Of a DNA stretch of 64,000 bases, positions 11,175-23,970 are shown piece after piece (within the stretch, counting starts at the first letter, position 1; each line of letters begins with the position of its first letter). Position numbers and translations under genes: made by a program. The notes under the pieces were generated by a model. It did no database searches and was not told the DNA's origin. It saw nothing but the letters and a program-made list of their open reading frames with translations. Where the stretch lies: the NCBI RefSeq assembly GCF_002994745.2, contig NC_037092.1, positions 69,911,823-69,975,822 on the forward strand, written 5' to 3'. The stretch comes from Rosa chinensis (taxonomy: Eukaryota > Streptophyta > Magnoliopsida > Rosales > Rosaceae).

Positions 11175-14100
11175 CTATTTGTAGTAATACCGAAGGTGTT
11201 CGGTATTCCAAGGGTGGGTCGTTGTGACGCCATCCATGTCCATCAGGTAGAATGTGCCAGGGCTAGCGATTTCCACTATTTTATATGGACCATCCCAAGT
11301 TAGGCGGAGTGCAGTTGGCAGTGGAATTACTTCCTTCATTACCTAGTCCCCCAGTTGGAGGTTCCGGGCCTTGACCTTGGTGTTATAGAAACGTGATACT
11401 TGCTGTTTGTTTTGCAAGTTGTGTAGGTGGGCTTTGTGTCATTTCTCCTTCAAGAGGTCCTTATCAAGGTTGACGCCGTCTCCGTTGGTCTTAGGGCAGT
11501 AGCCTTCGACCCTGGCTGTGGGTTGGGTTACCTCGATTGGTAGGATGGCCTTAGTTCCGAATATCATGCAGAATGGTGTTTCACCAGTGGCGGAAGTTAG
11601 GGTAGTTCTGATGGCCCACAGAACCTCCGGAAGCTTCTCCGCCCATAAACCCTTGGCATCATCGAGTTTCTTTTTTAGCAGCTTCTTAATTATCTTGTTT
11701 GCTGCTCCGACCTGGCCGTTGATTTGGGGGTGAGCGACATATGTAAAACTCATCTTGGTGCCCAAGTTAGCGGTGAAAGAAATGAGTTCCTTGTTATTGA
11801 ACTGCGTGTCATTGTCTGTGATGATTGTGTGGGGGACACCATAGCGGCAGTAGATGTTCTTCTAGAGAAAGTGAGTGGTTCTGCCTCAATCCACTTGTTA
11901 TTGTAGTCGATGGAGACAATGATGTACTTGAATTGTCCTTTGGCGGTTTGGAATTTTCCCATTATGTCTAGGCCTCACGTTGAGTGAATCCATGGGCCAA
12001 TGATGATCGACAATGGTTCCGCCGGGGCATGTGGGAGATCAGCATATTGTTGACATTTGTGGCAAGATCTTGATATCCTCCTGGAGTCGTCGCCGAGTGT
12101 GGGCCAAAAGTAGCCTTGTCGAATGTGCGATTGGCTAAGGACCTGGCGCCTGAGTGGTTGCCACATTCTCCGCTGTGTATCATTGCCAGCACGACCTTTC
12201 CCTCTTCTGGGGTTAGGCACCGGAGGTTGGGGTGGGTGAACCCCTGGCGGTAGAGCTTGCCATTTTGGTTGTTGTAGCGGGTTGCTCTCCGCTTGAGCTG
12301 TCGTGCTTCGACCTTGTCCTCTGGTAATGTTCCGCTGCGCTTGTATTCGATGATCTCGTTCATCCAACTGGGATTGACCTTTATGTTGAAGATTTCCGCT
12401 AGGGTTTTTATGTTGCTAGGTCTGTCAAGCGTCTCCATCCTTGTGTCCGCTGGACTCTGGTGTGGCTGAGCGGTTGCTAGTCTTACCAGTGAATCAGCCT
12501 TGGTGTTCTTTTCCCTGGGGATCTGTGTGATTGTGTGAAATTTGAATTTTTTGAGGAGCGTCTTGACGTATCCCAAGTATGCCGCCAACTGTTGGTCCTT
12601 GGCCTGGAAATTGTCCTTGACCTGGTTAACGACAAGCTGAGAGTCGCTGAACATATTGACGCTGTCAGCTCCTGAGTCTATGGCGAGGAGTAAGCCGACA
12701 ATGAGGGCTTCATACTCCGCCATGTTGTTTGAGGCTTTGAAATTGAACTTTAACGCGTATTCCACGTCTAGTCCCCCTGGTCCTATCAGGATAACCCCGG
12801 CGCCGCTAGCCTTGGCACAAACAGAGCGGTCCACGTGCAGGTTCCAGTCTGATTGTTGGGGGTTGGTTTTTCAACGGTTATCATTGCTGTTCTGGTCTCT
12901 GCCTCTACGTTAGGTTCATCCTGGTGCTCAGTGAGCTCAGCAATGAAGTCCGCCACCACTTGGCCCTTCATGGCGGTTCTTGGTTTGTAATTGATGTCGA
13001 ACTCGTTGAGCTCGATGGCCCATTTGCTGAGACGCCCCGAGTGTTCAGGGTGCATTACCTGCCTCAGCTGTTGATTCGTTAAGACATGAATTGTGTAGGC
13101 CTGAAAGTACTGGCGGAGGAGCCTAGCGGTGACGATGAGTGCAAGAGCGAGCTGTTCTAGGGGTGGATATCTTGTTTCAGCCCCGTTCATGCCTTTGCAG
13201 GCGTAGAATACGGGGAGCTCATCCTGGCCTTCTCGCCTGATAATGGCGCAGCTTACCGCTTCTGTGATACCACTAGGTATATGTATAATATCTCCCCCTG
13301 TACAAGAATGGAGAGGAGTGGTACTGTCGCCAAGTACTCCTTTAAGCTTTGGAATGCTGCCTCACAGTCCGGGTTCCAGTCGATGACCTTCTTGTAGGTT
13401 GTCTTCAAGACTTTGAAAAATGGGAGACATCTGTCAGTGAGTCTGGAGATAAACCGAGAGAAAGCAGTTAGTTTGCCCTGAAGACTCTGAACGTGTTTCT
13501 TCCATTCTAGAGTCTTCATGTTAAGGATGGCTTGTACCTTGTCAGGATTGGCCTCTATGCCCCACTCACTGACTATGTAACCTAAAAATTTGCTGGCAGT
13601 GACGCCGAAGAAGCATTTTTCTGGGTTGAGGCGCATACCGTAGGCCAAGAGAATGGTGAATATAATTCTGAGGTTTGCGACGTGTCTGCTGGCCTTTATG
13701 CTTTTTACCAACATATCGTCTACGTAGACCTCGATGATTTTACCTAGATGTTCAGCAAACAGTGCATTCATCAGCCCTGGTAAGTTGCCCTGGCGTTCTT
13801 CAAACCGAACGGCATGACATTGTAGCAGTATAGGCCTTTATCAGTGGTAAAGGAGGTGCACTCTTGGTCATCAGGGTGCATCTTGATCTGATTGTAGCCG
13901 GAGAAGGCGTCCATCATTCTGAGTAGCTTGTGGCCAGCTGTTGCATCGACCAGTTGGTCTATGCGGGGTAGTGGGAAACTGTCCTTGGGGCATGCCTTGT
14001 TGAGGCCTTTGAAGTCGACACACATTTGCACTTTCCGCTGGGTTTTTTGACCATGACTAAGTTAGAAATCCACTGCGGGTAATTTACCTGACGGATGAAT

Positions 14101-16649
14101 CCAATGCTCTAGAGCTTGACAACCTCCTTTCCTATAGCACGATATCTTTCTTCATCAAAGGCCTTTCGCGCCCCTGCCTGGTAGGGTAGGCGGATGGTTT
14201 GATACTTAATTTGTGAGTGATGATCTAGGGGGAGATTCCTGACATGTCAGCGTAGGACCATGCAAAGACAGCGACGTTGTCATGTAGAAACTGTGTAAGT
14301 TCAGCCGCTACCTCTGGGTCAAACTGAGCGCCGATGCGGACTGTTCGCTCAGGGTGCTCGTCAGAGATGCTGATAACCCTTAAGGATGTCTCCGGGTTGA
14401 CAGGCTCCTTTTTGACATACTTCTTCTCGTCATCTCTGGGGTCTTCGACGATATCTGGCGCCGCTGCATGATTTCCCAATGTTAAGATTTCATGGCGGTG
14501 TGCTGATCGTGCCATGGTTGTGGAATAGTACTCTTATGCTAGTTGTTGGCTTCCCCTCACACAGCTTGTTCCGTTGGGAGTAGGGAACTTCATGAGGAGC
14601 ATGTACCCGGCGATGATGCACTTGAGTTTGTTAAGTGCCGGTCGACCGATGATGGCATTGTATGAGCTGAAACAGTACACAATGATGAATTCCGTGTGGA
14701 TCTCCACCGTTCATGGATTAGCGCCGATAACCAGTCGCATATAGTCAGAGACTAATAGCTGTGTGACGTCATCGGAGAAGCTAAGCAATGGCTCCTGATC
14801 CTGCAGTAGTTTTCTGTTCCGCCGGAGTTTGTCGTAGCACCTGTTGAAGATGACATTTACAGCGGACCCGCTGTTGACAAGGATCCTTCCTACTGACCAT
14901 TTATCGAGTATGGCGTCGATCACGAATGGATCGTAGTGGGGCAGATGTACTACGCGCTCCTCCTCCTCTGAGAAGGTAATAGGCTCCCAACTAGATTTGG
15001 GGAGCTTAGCGGACCTCTCATAGCGGATATTGTACACCTCCTTGGGGTGGTCAGCACGTGAGTAGAACTTCTTTGCCCTGTGAGACATATTGGTGATTGG
15101 AGCACCACCGTCAATGGTGTTGATGGTTGGCACGTGCATAGAGCTTCATTACGGTTATCTCCTAGGAATGAGCGGTTACCCTTGGTGTAATGTTGATCCT
15201 TCTGCCGCTTGCTATGGTGGCTGCTCTATTGCCACTCTCTCTTCTTATCAGTTGGCGAAGCAGTAGAGGTTTTATTAGTGGTTTCCTGATGGCTGGAGGA
15301 GGGTTGGGTGGACTTTACAGATACTGGCGGTGATGGTGGGGTTTCTCCGTATGTAATGAATTTTGCCTGTGCATGGATGACAGCCTCGCTCATGACATGG
15401 TCGTAAGCGGCACTTGGATGGTTGTAATTGAGGTGATAGAGAATGGCCCCTTGAGGAGTCCATGCTTGAAAGCTGCCAGTGCCATTGTCTTATCAAGATC
15501 GCGGCACTGGGACGTTGCCGCTAGCCACCTGGTGACAAATGCCTTCAATGTCTCCTCCGCTCCCTGCTTGAGGTTGAATAGCTGAGATGTATTGTGGTGT
15601 CCGGCGGCCAATAGGATAAACCGAGAGAGGAAGGCATTTGATAATGCATTGAATGAGTCGATGGACCTTGGCGGACATTCAAAGAACCAACTCATTGCCT
15701 CACTATCCAGCGTTTCGCTAAATAAGTGGCAGAGGGTAGCGTCATCGAAGCCCTTGTTATTGGTGACCTTTTTGATGGTGTCCATATGGACAAAGGGGTC
15801 AGTTATGCTGCCGTAATGTGACATCTTTGGTGTTTTTGCGTGTGCCAGGCAGATATCATGCAGGATCCTGGCGGTGAGTAGTCCTGGTCTGGACGCAAAG
15901 AGTGGATTTGTTATTGGCGCTGGGGCGCCTGCCTCTGCCGGGATTAGCCTTTGCTCTAATTATTGCATCCGCTCCAGTTTTATGGCTGTTGTGTCTCCAT
16001 CGGGTCCCTTCTGGATGCTCCGTTGAACCAGCTCTCGCCTAGGGACAGGCATATTACCCTTTGTTCTGGCCCTGATTGTCGAGCAGCTGGTATGCGGTTA
16101 TGACTCCGCCTCCTGTTCCAACATTAGTCGGGGTTCAGGAGGTGGTCCCATTCCCCGCAGCTCTGGTGGGTTCAACGGTACTTGCATTTGTATAATTGGT
16201 CCGTGTACCAATCCGCCGATGATGGGTTGACTGCACCTAGAGCTCCGCGACTGCTCGCTTTGTGCTGGGTTAGCATTCTCTTCTAGCCCCTTCTTCAGCT
16301 CGTCAAATTTTGACATCAGCCTGGCCACTTGCTTTTGGGCCTCGGCCTTTTCTCTGCGCTCCTGCTCGCGCTCTCTATTTGCCTTGTGAAGGTTCGCTAC
16401 TACCAGCTCATACATAGCAGCGAGGTCCTGCACCGGGGGGCAGCTGTCGCTCGGCTGAGTCTCCATTGTAGTTTGAGTTGGCGGGGTCTGGTAACTGACC
16501 TGGGGTTCCCCGCTGGGGTTGACCGGTGTATTGAATAGTGCACTGTTAATGTTAACTGCTGGATTAACGTTGATCGTGGGGTTGTTGGGGTGGGGATTGG
16601 TGGGTTGATCCGCTTGCTCCTCAGCGTTTCCCCCGCTACCGTTAGTCAT
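11175..16649 (-). pseudogene. Tat-lineage gag-pol of element 1, broken by frameshifts and stops
   Basis: Read on the minus strand: gag from ATG at 16649 (MTNGSGGNAEEQ, then LHKANREREQERREK), with gag core at 15390-15824 (HLFSETLDSEAMSWFFECPP). Protease region at 14711-15139 (ILVNSGSAVNVIF, with Asn-Ser-Gly where the usual Asp-Ser-Gly is DSGSAVN in element 2). RT at 13253-14031 (CVDFKGLNKACPKDSFPLPR, then IIEVYVDDMLVKS). RNase H at 12786-13190. A second, archaeal-type RNase H at 11968-12834 (ASNNMAEYEALIVGLLLAID, FSDSQLVVNQV). Integrase from about 12200 down to 11175. Comparison with element 2 shows many frame breaks and the changed protease residue, so it cannot make a complete polyprotein. 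Confidence 0.92.
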
Positions 16650-16702
16650 GGTGGATGTGGTGGGATGGCCTTTTGTTCAAGAATTCCCACAGACGGCGCC
16701 AA

Positions 16703-17216
16703 TGTTGATATTTAAAGTTCAACGGTAGCTAAACCTCTACTAATGCTGGTCTGATTGAGCGGACCGCTGCCAATGATACTTAGGGTTCCTGCTACCTGTC
16801 AAGTAAAATACAGAGGGCGTCAAAGGGAGACCGCACTGGGCAGCCTTCTCTTCTTTGATGCCTAAGTTAGTCAATGTGTTTATGTTGAGAAAGTAACAGT
16901 AGGTAAGTATTGAATGTGTAATCAATGAGGAGAGAGGATAGAACCTTTTATAGGTGAGGAGGGAACTGATCTTCTCCATGTTTTCGATGTGGGACTGATG
17001 TGTTTCAGTCCCTAGCTTTTGAAGCTACTGATGCCAACTTGGCATGGCGCGTGGCGGCGCGTCAACAGCGATCTAGAGGTGAGCCGGGGCTCAGGCGATA
17101 GCCTGTTTGGCTGTGTTTCTGTAGGCCACTCCTTTGGTGGAAGTTGGTACAGCTAGTAGTAGCATTAGCGTGGCTCATTACAGCTAATTATGCTTGTGAA
17201 TGCCTATGTAAGTACA
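16703..17216 (-). repeat. 5' LTR of Tat element 1
   Basis: 514 bp, tgttgata...agtaca, followed by target duplication gtgag at 17217-17221. A TATA-like ctataaaagg lies on the minus strand at about 16947-16956. Confidence 0.93.
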
Positions 17217-20200
17217 GTGAGAAATCTTACACCACAAGGCGAGCCTTGCACGTCAGCACTTCATTATTCTCATCATGCTTTTTGATAAAGACTTATTTAT
17301 GTCCTACAGGCTTTACACCTGGTGGGGTTAGCACTACCTGACCAAATACCTGTCTCTTTGTCAGAGAATCTGATTCTGCCTGGATTGCTTCTTTCCATTT
17401 AGGCCAGTCTGCTCTTTGTTGACATTCTGCAACACAGCGTGGTTCGATATCATCGTGCTCTATGATTTCTTGAGCAACAGTGTATGCAAATTCATTATCA
17501 ATATGTATGGAAGATCTTTCTATCAACTCATACGCATTCTTATAATCCATTGAGATTTCTTTGTTCTCTGGAATCATTTCAAACATCGGAGCGTCCTCCA
17601 ATATTGATTCATGGACATAACTATAACTAGAGACAATCTCATGAGAGGGATTCTCTACATTGATGATTAATGGATAGGTTTATGCCTTACTCACCCTCTT
17701 CTTCCTTGGGTGAGAGTCAATCGAACCAAGTGGCCTCCCCCTATTCCTTTGGGGAGCCACAGCCTCAACCACACCTCCACAAAGTGTGGTTGCAGTGCCT
17801 TTATCTGCGGCACCGTGCCCCTTGTTGAGGACTTCTAACCTTGCAGGCACATTTGTAGCTGGTATATGTGGTCTCGTCACTTTTGCGATATCAATAAACG
17901 CATCAGGCATCGAATCTGCTACGTTCTGAAGATCGATTATTCTTTTCACTTCACTTTCACCTTGTGAAGTGGGGGGGATCAAAATGAGACAGTGGGGACA
18001 AACCACAACAATTTCTGTCGTTCCCTTGCAAAATTCTTTTTCTTATCTCCCCCTAACGACGGGAAGACTGTCTCATCAAAGTGACAATCCACAAATCTAG
18101 CGGTAAAGAGATTGCCTGTCAAGGGTTCCAAATAGCTGATAATTGTTGGGGATTCGTATCCAACATAAATACTTAATCGTCTTTGAGGACCCATTTTGGT
18201 GCACTGTGGGGGTGCAATAGGCACATATACTACGCAACCAAATATGCGTCAGTGTGAAATGTCAGGCTCATATCCTGTTACCAACTGGTACGCAGAAAAT
18301 GGTTGGCTAGCAGTGGGTCTGAAATGAATAAGTAAAGCTGCGTGCAATATTGCATAACCCCAGGCAGATATAGGCAGGTTGGTGCGTATAACCAATACCC
18401 TAGCCACCATCTGTAGCTTTTTAATGGTGGCTTCTGCGAGACCATTTTGTGTATACACATGGGGTACAGGATGCTCTACATCAATTTCAATAGACATGCA
18501 ATAATCATCAAATGCTTTTGATGTAAACTCTCCAGCGTTATCAAGCCTTATAGACTTGATATGGTGATCAGGGTGGTGAGCCCCTTAAACGTATAATCTG
18601 TGCTAGTAGTTTTGCAAATGCAGCATTCCTTATGAACAATAAAGTGACATGTGACCAGGGTGTCCGCATTCTGGATGGATAGGTCCACAGATATCTCCTT
18701 GTATCCTTTGTAAGAATGGAATATTTTGTTTTGTATCTTTAGCATAGGAAGGTCTCGATCATGTTTTTACTAAAGAGCAGGCTGTGCAAAACGAGTGATG
18801 TGCCTTTGAAATGGTCAATGAGGCATAATGGGAGGGAGGTTGTGTTTCTGGTACGTCAGAAGACAGTGGCTGCATTGAAGTAGTACCAGGACCGACACCT
18901 TGCAGTGTGACGGATTTTTGTCCCATTTTATTTTTCACTCGAAAGAATGGATGTCCATATGATTTTTTTAAAATACGGATCATCATGTCAAGACCGGGGT
19001 GCCCTAGGTGGTCATGCCAAAGCCTGTATGAGTCAATGTCCCACATTTCATTGTTGGTGACAGTATAGGATTCAATGATTCGAATCATTGTGAGGTACAG
19101 TCCACTAGATTGACTCATAAGTTTCTCTAAAATGTGTTTCCTTCCACATTCATTAGACTTAATATCAAGGTATTCAGTTCTATTATCACAGTGTATTTCT
19201 ACTGGATAACCGTTGGCACAAATAGCTTTGAAACTTAACAAGGTTCGATTAGCTCTTGGTGCATATAGAGCATCTGTGACTTGAAATGTTGTGCCATTAG
19301 GCAGCAAAAATTTGGCAGTTCCTCACCCTTTTATTACTTATGTTGATCCAATCATCGTAGTCACAGAGAAATTATAGGCTATTAATGCAATGAATAATTG
19401 CCTATTTCTTAATATTGTGTGGGTAGTCCCACTATCAACTAAGCACTTAAGTTCTCCTCCATTCATTCCTACAAAAAAATGGGAGGTATTTAGAAAATAT
19501 AGCTCATATTCTTTACAGTATTTCTATTTGCGTAGAATGGTATTCTTTTCATTCTAATAATTTTTCTCTAGATGTATTGCTTTACATCTTTATAGTGCTA
19601 TTTCGAACCATGTAAATATGTGTAGTAAATAAATTTGAATAAATTCAGTGCTTCAGAATAAAATCTAAAATTTATTAATAAGTCAACGATAATCAAATCA
19701 AGGTCATATTCATAAATCTAATTCATCAAACCATTATTGAAATAAACTTTAAGACCAAGTAGTAGTCTAATTAAAAATGAGGCATTATGCCTTCACAACT
19801 GTCTTTGGAAAATAAAATGAATAAAGCAGATCAGTCAAGATTGAGAGCATCCATTGACTTAGCAAGTTCCTCTTTGCCATTGAAGCCTGCAATTTTAAGG
19901 TTGACGGCTAGGTCATGACCTCCTTCTTCCATATAGTGAGCCTCTTGTTCTTTAGACTCTCTATACCTCTTGTAATTGGCTTCTACTCTGTTGTTTGCTT
20001 GGAAATTCTTGTACCAATGTCCAATTAATCCACACCTATAGCATGGTTCATTGTCAACTCTTTCCTTTTGCATCTTGTTTCTATGATCCTCATGTCCCTT
20101 TCCATGTGGTGCATTGTTGACACGTGGGTAGGGATCAGCACGTCTAAACCCCCTTGCATTGGAGTTCTTTCCACCTTTCATTTTTCCATAATTAGCCTCA

Positions 20201-20244
20201 GAACTTTGCCGGTGGAAAATAGCAATGCGCATGAAAATCCTCAC
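17217..20244 (-). pseudogene. Ty1/copia gag, protease, integrase and RT start (5' part of copia element 1)
   Basis: This continues the copia element split at 3637. From right to left: gag with CCHC knuckle CYRCGLIGHWYKN (19831-20244); a GAG-pre-integrase-like region (18759-19307, LWHDHLGHPGLDMMIRILKK); integrase fragments (18249-18497, HPVPHVYTQNGLAEATIKK); linker (17680-18006, SMPDAFIDIAKVTRPHIPAT); and RT N-terminus (17293-17601, WPKWKEAIQAESDSL). Many stops and frameshifts. No 5' LTR is found; at about 20245 the sequence changes to gypsy gag, so the element is truncated there. Confidence 0.85.
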
Positions 20245-21941
20245 TTTGGCTCATTTCTGCCATTGGCGGACAAAGTCTCGCAATCACTCGTTTGGTCGTT
20301 GCTTGAGCCGGAATAAGTCAGGCGTCATGCGATAGCTGCTGCCACACAGAATGAATCTGAGGAGGAATTTGTCCCCGGGCTCCTGGAAGCTATCAACGAA
20401 GTTAGGGGGGAGATTAAGAAACCATCGCAGGGCCTCGTTCGTCAGGGTTTCCTCGAACGCGTGGCATGCCATCGTGTCTATGTATCGGGTTCCATGTAGG
20501 AGGGATTGAAAAACTTCCAAGTGGTGGTACAAGTCTCGGGTGCCATTATATTACTCAATCTTGAAAGGCTTGGCCTCTAATGGGCGCTTCTCAGCCTGTA
20601 TTCGAGCAGTGAATGGTCCCATCTTTCCTTGGAAGCCCGCTGTCATTGGTTGCCAGCTGAATCTGCTTTCGACGCTCTCAATCCATGCTTGTAAGAAGGC
20701 GATGGCTTTGCTCATTTGGAGCAATAACCGAGTATTGGGGTCGGGTGGAGGTACGTCGGTGGTTGCGGCGGTGTTTACACCTGAGGTTCCCGCTATATCG
20801 AGGATAAGCTGAGGTGGTGGCGCTTGCCGAGTTGACCCGAGAAGATGAGGGGAGTTCAGGTAGACCACCTGAGGTCCTGTACTGTTGCTGCCAGGAATGG
20901 GGCCCATGGGGCTTCAAGAGGTTGTTCTTGGAGGCACCAAAGTGCCAGCGAGACCGGTGTTGGGGGACCGTAGTGAGGACTACTCCAGGTGTTGGGACAC
21001 CACCAATAATCGGTATCGGGGTCTCCTGCTGATGGGTCATATCTAGTGCTTCATTGCTCGCGACTCGCTGTTGGAGTGCTTCTCTCAGGATGCAATTCTA
21101 GTTTGCCATGTTTTCGACCTTTCGGCGAGTTGCTGCTGCTGCAGCACGCTCGGCCTCAGCTTGTGCGCATGTCTCCATTAGGTCTCGCATTGCTATTTCT
21201 AGTGCTATGGTTAGATTATTGGTCATGACTGAGCGAGTCTCGGTGTTCGGGTTATGGAACTCGAGAGTGCGTTGGACCTTGCGGGGGGCTGCATCGTAGG
21301 GTAGATCGTCGTTATTGGTATCGGGAATGCTGGTAGCCATTGGTGATGTGTTGTTTTGCTAGCAAGGAGTGAGGGGAGATCTTCTAGAGCCAAATGTTTC
21401 AGTTGTCTTGAGAGGGGTCTGACCCAGCTAAACATGGGGTGTGTCGGTCTGCCACTATCTCTATCGGTCTCGCTTATCTGCAAAACATACAAAGGTCAGA
21501 AGGAAGACCGAGTGTGCAGGCCTTCATCGCTCTGATGCCTAAGTCAATATCGTTATAAGATAGTGATAATAGAAAGCGATAGTAAACAGTTACCTCTTTG
21601 GATTGTTGAAGACGACCTTAATGTAGTAGGTTTGTGGGAGCTTGGTTCCATTTCTTTCGTTGTGGGACGCACGAGGTTCCCAACATCGCCCTGAGGGGTA
21701 TCGGGACCCTCGGCTGGGAGATTTCCTTACTTAATCATTGGCGATACGAGTCTTGTGCTTCCGATACTTATGCCTAGGAGGTATGTGTATACCAATACTT
21801 CTTTTTCCCAAATCATGGTCACCACCTAGGATTGATGAGGTGGAGACCGGCCAAAGGACTACCGCTGAACTTGCTCTTATCCTCCCTTATTATTCTCCTC
21901 GATCTGGTTCTTTAATAATACTAGTCAAAAATTAGTTTACA
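20245..21941 (-). mobile_element. Fragment of a second Ty3/gypsy (Tat-like) element: 5' LTR plus gag start
   Basis: Minus strand. A probable LTR runs 21395-21941 (tgtttcag...gtttaca), next to a TTGGCTCTAGAAG-type leader. This is followed by gag: 21098-21340 MATSIPDTNNDDLPYDAAPR, then out of frame 20551-20907, then 20284-20532 (ALRWFLNLPPNFVDSFQEPG, LLRFI), the retrotransposon gag core. The rest of the element is missing; the left end abuts copia gag at about 20245. The LTR outer edge has no second copy to test it, so it is provisional. Confidence 0.75.
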
Positions 21942-22465
21942 GTAATAGATGCTTTGAGTGTTGCGTTATTGGTCTTGGTGGAGTATTATATATGCTTTCA
22001 ATTACTAGGATGGTTTTGGTTTGTTCAGTAGGATGGTTTCATTTCTTTATTAGTAATTTGTTGGTATTCATCCGTTTGGGATCATATTATTGTTTTACTT
22101 TACTGCTTGATTTTTATTTTATCTTTTAATTGTGTGTTCCTTATGTTTCAATAGTGGAATCTCTAGTGCTTTTGTTTTTCTTAGGTTTTCAGAGCTAGAA
22201 ATAGAGTGGTTTAGTTTTTGGTTGGTCTATTAGTTTCGAAGCTGCCATAGGGTTCATATTACTCCTCTCTCTGATGGGTGTCCTTTTGTTTCCTTTGAGA
22301 TTGACCCGGTGAGCATGGTTGGTTCAAAGCATGTACTATGATTTAGTTGGACTTTTGAATAATTAAGCATGTACTGAAAAGAATGATTAAGCACTAGAGA
22401 TTGAACTGATCTATGGTTTAGCTAGCAATGTGTAATATTATGGTTCTTTATGCTATGATTTTTAG
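21942..22465. other. T-rich stretch, probably intron of the FLX-like gene
   Basis: No coding signal; T-rich on the plus strand with a splice acceptor ttttag at 22460-22465 feeding the FLX-like exon. Confidence 0.5.
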
Positions 22466-22804
22466 CTATCAACAGATTCCTTTGCTAAAGTCTGAGATTG
22501 ATGGTCTGCACCAGGAGCTTATGCATACTAGGTATGCACCTGAATATCTTTGATTTTCTTTATTTCCTTGTCTTTAAGCAACTTTTTTGGCGCATATATC
22601 TATCAGAATTGTATTAGATCAACCTTTAATAGTCAAAGGTATCACTTTTGTTTTGTAGAAGTGCAATTGATTATGAAAAGAAGGCAAATATTGAGCTTAT
22701 GGAACAGAGACAGGCAATGGAGAATAACCTAGTTTCTATGGCTCGTGAAGTTGAGAAACTTCGTGCAGATCTTGCTAGAGTTGATGGTAGACCGTGGGGT
22801 GCAG
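22466..22804 (+). pseudogene. FLX-like (FLOWERING LOCUS C EXPRESSOR-like) coiled-coil gene fragment, two exons
   Basis: Exon 22466-22531 (YQQIPLLKSEIDGLHQELM) and exon 22659-22804 ([20 protein letters not shown], then [20 protein letters not shown], then GRPWGAG). They are joined by an intron with GT (22532) and AG (22658) that keeps frame. This block is characteristic of plant FLX-like proteins: coiled-coil family, FLX itself acting with FRIGIDA in FLC activation. The second exon also ends on a good donor (22805). Upstream exons are absent: everything to the left is transposons. No convincing downstream exon is seen, though exon-like pieces at about 23190-23275, 24107-24210 and 24290-24408 were not recognised. 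It may be the 3' part of a gene with very large introns, or a stranded relic. Confidence 0.7.
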
Positions 22805-23430
22805 GTAGTCTCCTGTTTACATAATCATTCTTGTCAGTACATGCTTTGGAAGCATGTTGATTCCAGGAAGCATCATCTTGAATGCTTAATCATTCTTTAT
22901 TATTGATCCTGGTTCAATGGATCAATGATCAATAGAAGAAGTATGTCTACTTTATAGTCATTCTCTGTTTACGATATGCTTGTATGTTAGTCACATATAT
23001 TTTGACTTGTCAACTTTTGGTGCATTTTGGAGTTGAATCAATGTGTCTTTCAAATCCAGAAAGTAATATTGGCCAAGTGGCAAGTTGAATATCTGGACGC
23101 ATTAAATTTATTAGCTCTATTCTTACTTTCTGCCTACCTTAATTTGTGTCATTTTTTCACTGAGCCAAGCATTCTGACTGAAATGAGTCACTGCAGTTTT
23201 TGGTTGGCAAAAAAGCTCGTACTGGTGCACCTGCTGTCTCTCTTACTGTGGCTCACGCTCTCAAGAAAGAGGGTAAGGATTAAGGAAAGAATTATTGTTG
23301 ACCTCTGTTTTCTAATGTCTTTTCCTTTCTAGGTGTTCCTTATAGCAATTTGCCTTCACACTGAACTCTTAGTTCTGCTAGTTACTAGTATATATTCAAG
23401 AGATGTTCAGAATTTTAGATTGGTTAAGAT
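22805..23430. other. Intron-like or intergenic stretch after FLX-like exon
   Basis: AT-rich, no recognised gene. A short open piece at about 23190-23275 (KKARTGAPAVSLTVAHALKK) bounded by an AG and a GT looks exon-like but matches nothing I know. Confidence 0.4.
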
Positions 23431-23970
23431 TAGGGGTCATCATTTGGCCCGCGGGCCTAAAAGCCCATGGGCGCCCGCCCGGCCCAGTGGGCAAAAGCCC
23501 GGTCCGGCCCGCAGAAAAGCCCATTTCGGCCCTGCCCATTGGGCACGAGGCAGGGCTAGGGCGGAGGGTTCAAAGCCCAGGCCCAGCCCGCGGCCCGGCC
23601 CGTTATATGCCCATTAAAGCCCGCCCGGCCCGGCCTTATAGGCCCGCCCGAAAGCCCATTCAATTTTTGTATTAATATATTTTTATGTAGTTATATTGAA
23701 CTAATTATTGCATTAGGCCATATGTTTTTTTAATTTTGTATTTTATTTTGTTCAATAATTAACATATCATCATTTTTTCATAGGTTTTTGTATTTTTTTA
23801 ACAAAATAATATGACATATAAATATAATGGACTCGGCCCTGCCCATCCAAAAAAGCCCGGCCCGGCCCGGCCCTGCCCGGCCTGAAAAATAAAAAAAAAA
23901 TGTTTTGGCCCGGCCCGAGCCCATTAATTTTAGGCAGGGCTGGCCCTGCCCTGCCCATTGACGACCCCTA
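23431..23970. mobile_element. hAT-type non-autonomous element (540 bp, GC-rich ends)
   Basis: Terminal inverted repeats taggggtc (23431) and gaccccta (ending 23970). It is flanked by a perfect 8-bp target duplication gttaagat (23423-23430 and 23971-23978), the hAT hallmark. Both ends are built of reiterated GGCCC/GCCCG words in opposite orientation around an AT-rich middle. No transposase. Confidence 0.88.

Larger units (their letters stand above)
3638..17216 (-). mobile_element. Ty3/gypsy Tat-lineage LTR retrotransposon 1 (13.6 kb, nested in copia element 1)
   Basis: Two related 514-bp LTRs begin tgttgat and end agtaca (3638-4151 and 16703-17216). They are bounded by a perfect 5-bp target duplication gtgag (3633-3637 and 17217-17221). 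A primer-binding-like sequence beginning TGGCGCC on the minus strand lies just inside the right LTR (16695-16701), so gag-pol runs on the minus strand. The order is LTR, gag, protease, RT-RNase H, archaeal-type RNase H, integrase, then a long 3' region with an oppositely oriented gene and tandem repeats, then LTR. The extra RNase H and long 3' region are typical of the Tat (Ogre/Retand-like) lineage. By eye the LTRs differ at roughly one base in ten over the first 220 bases, and the genes are broken, so it is an old copy. Confidence 0.93.

Noticed and set aside
23333..23675. Pro/Ala/Gly-rich frames
   Set aside because: Translation of the GGCCC words of the hAT element.
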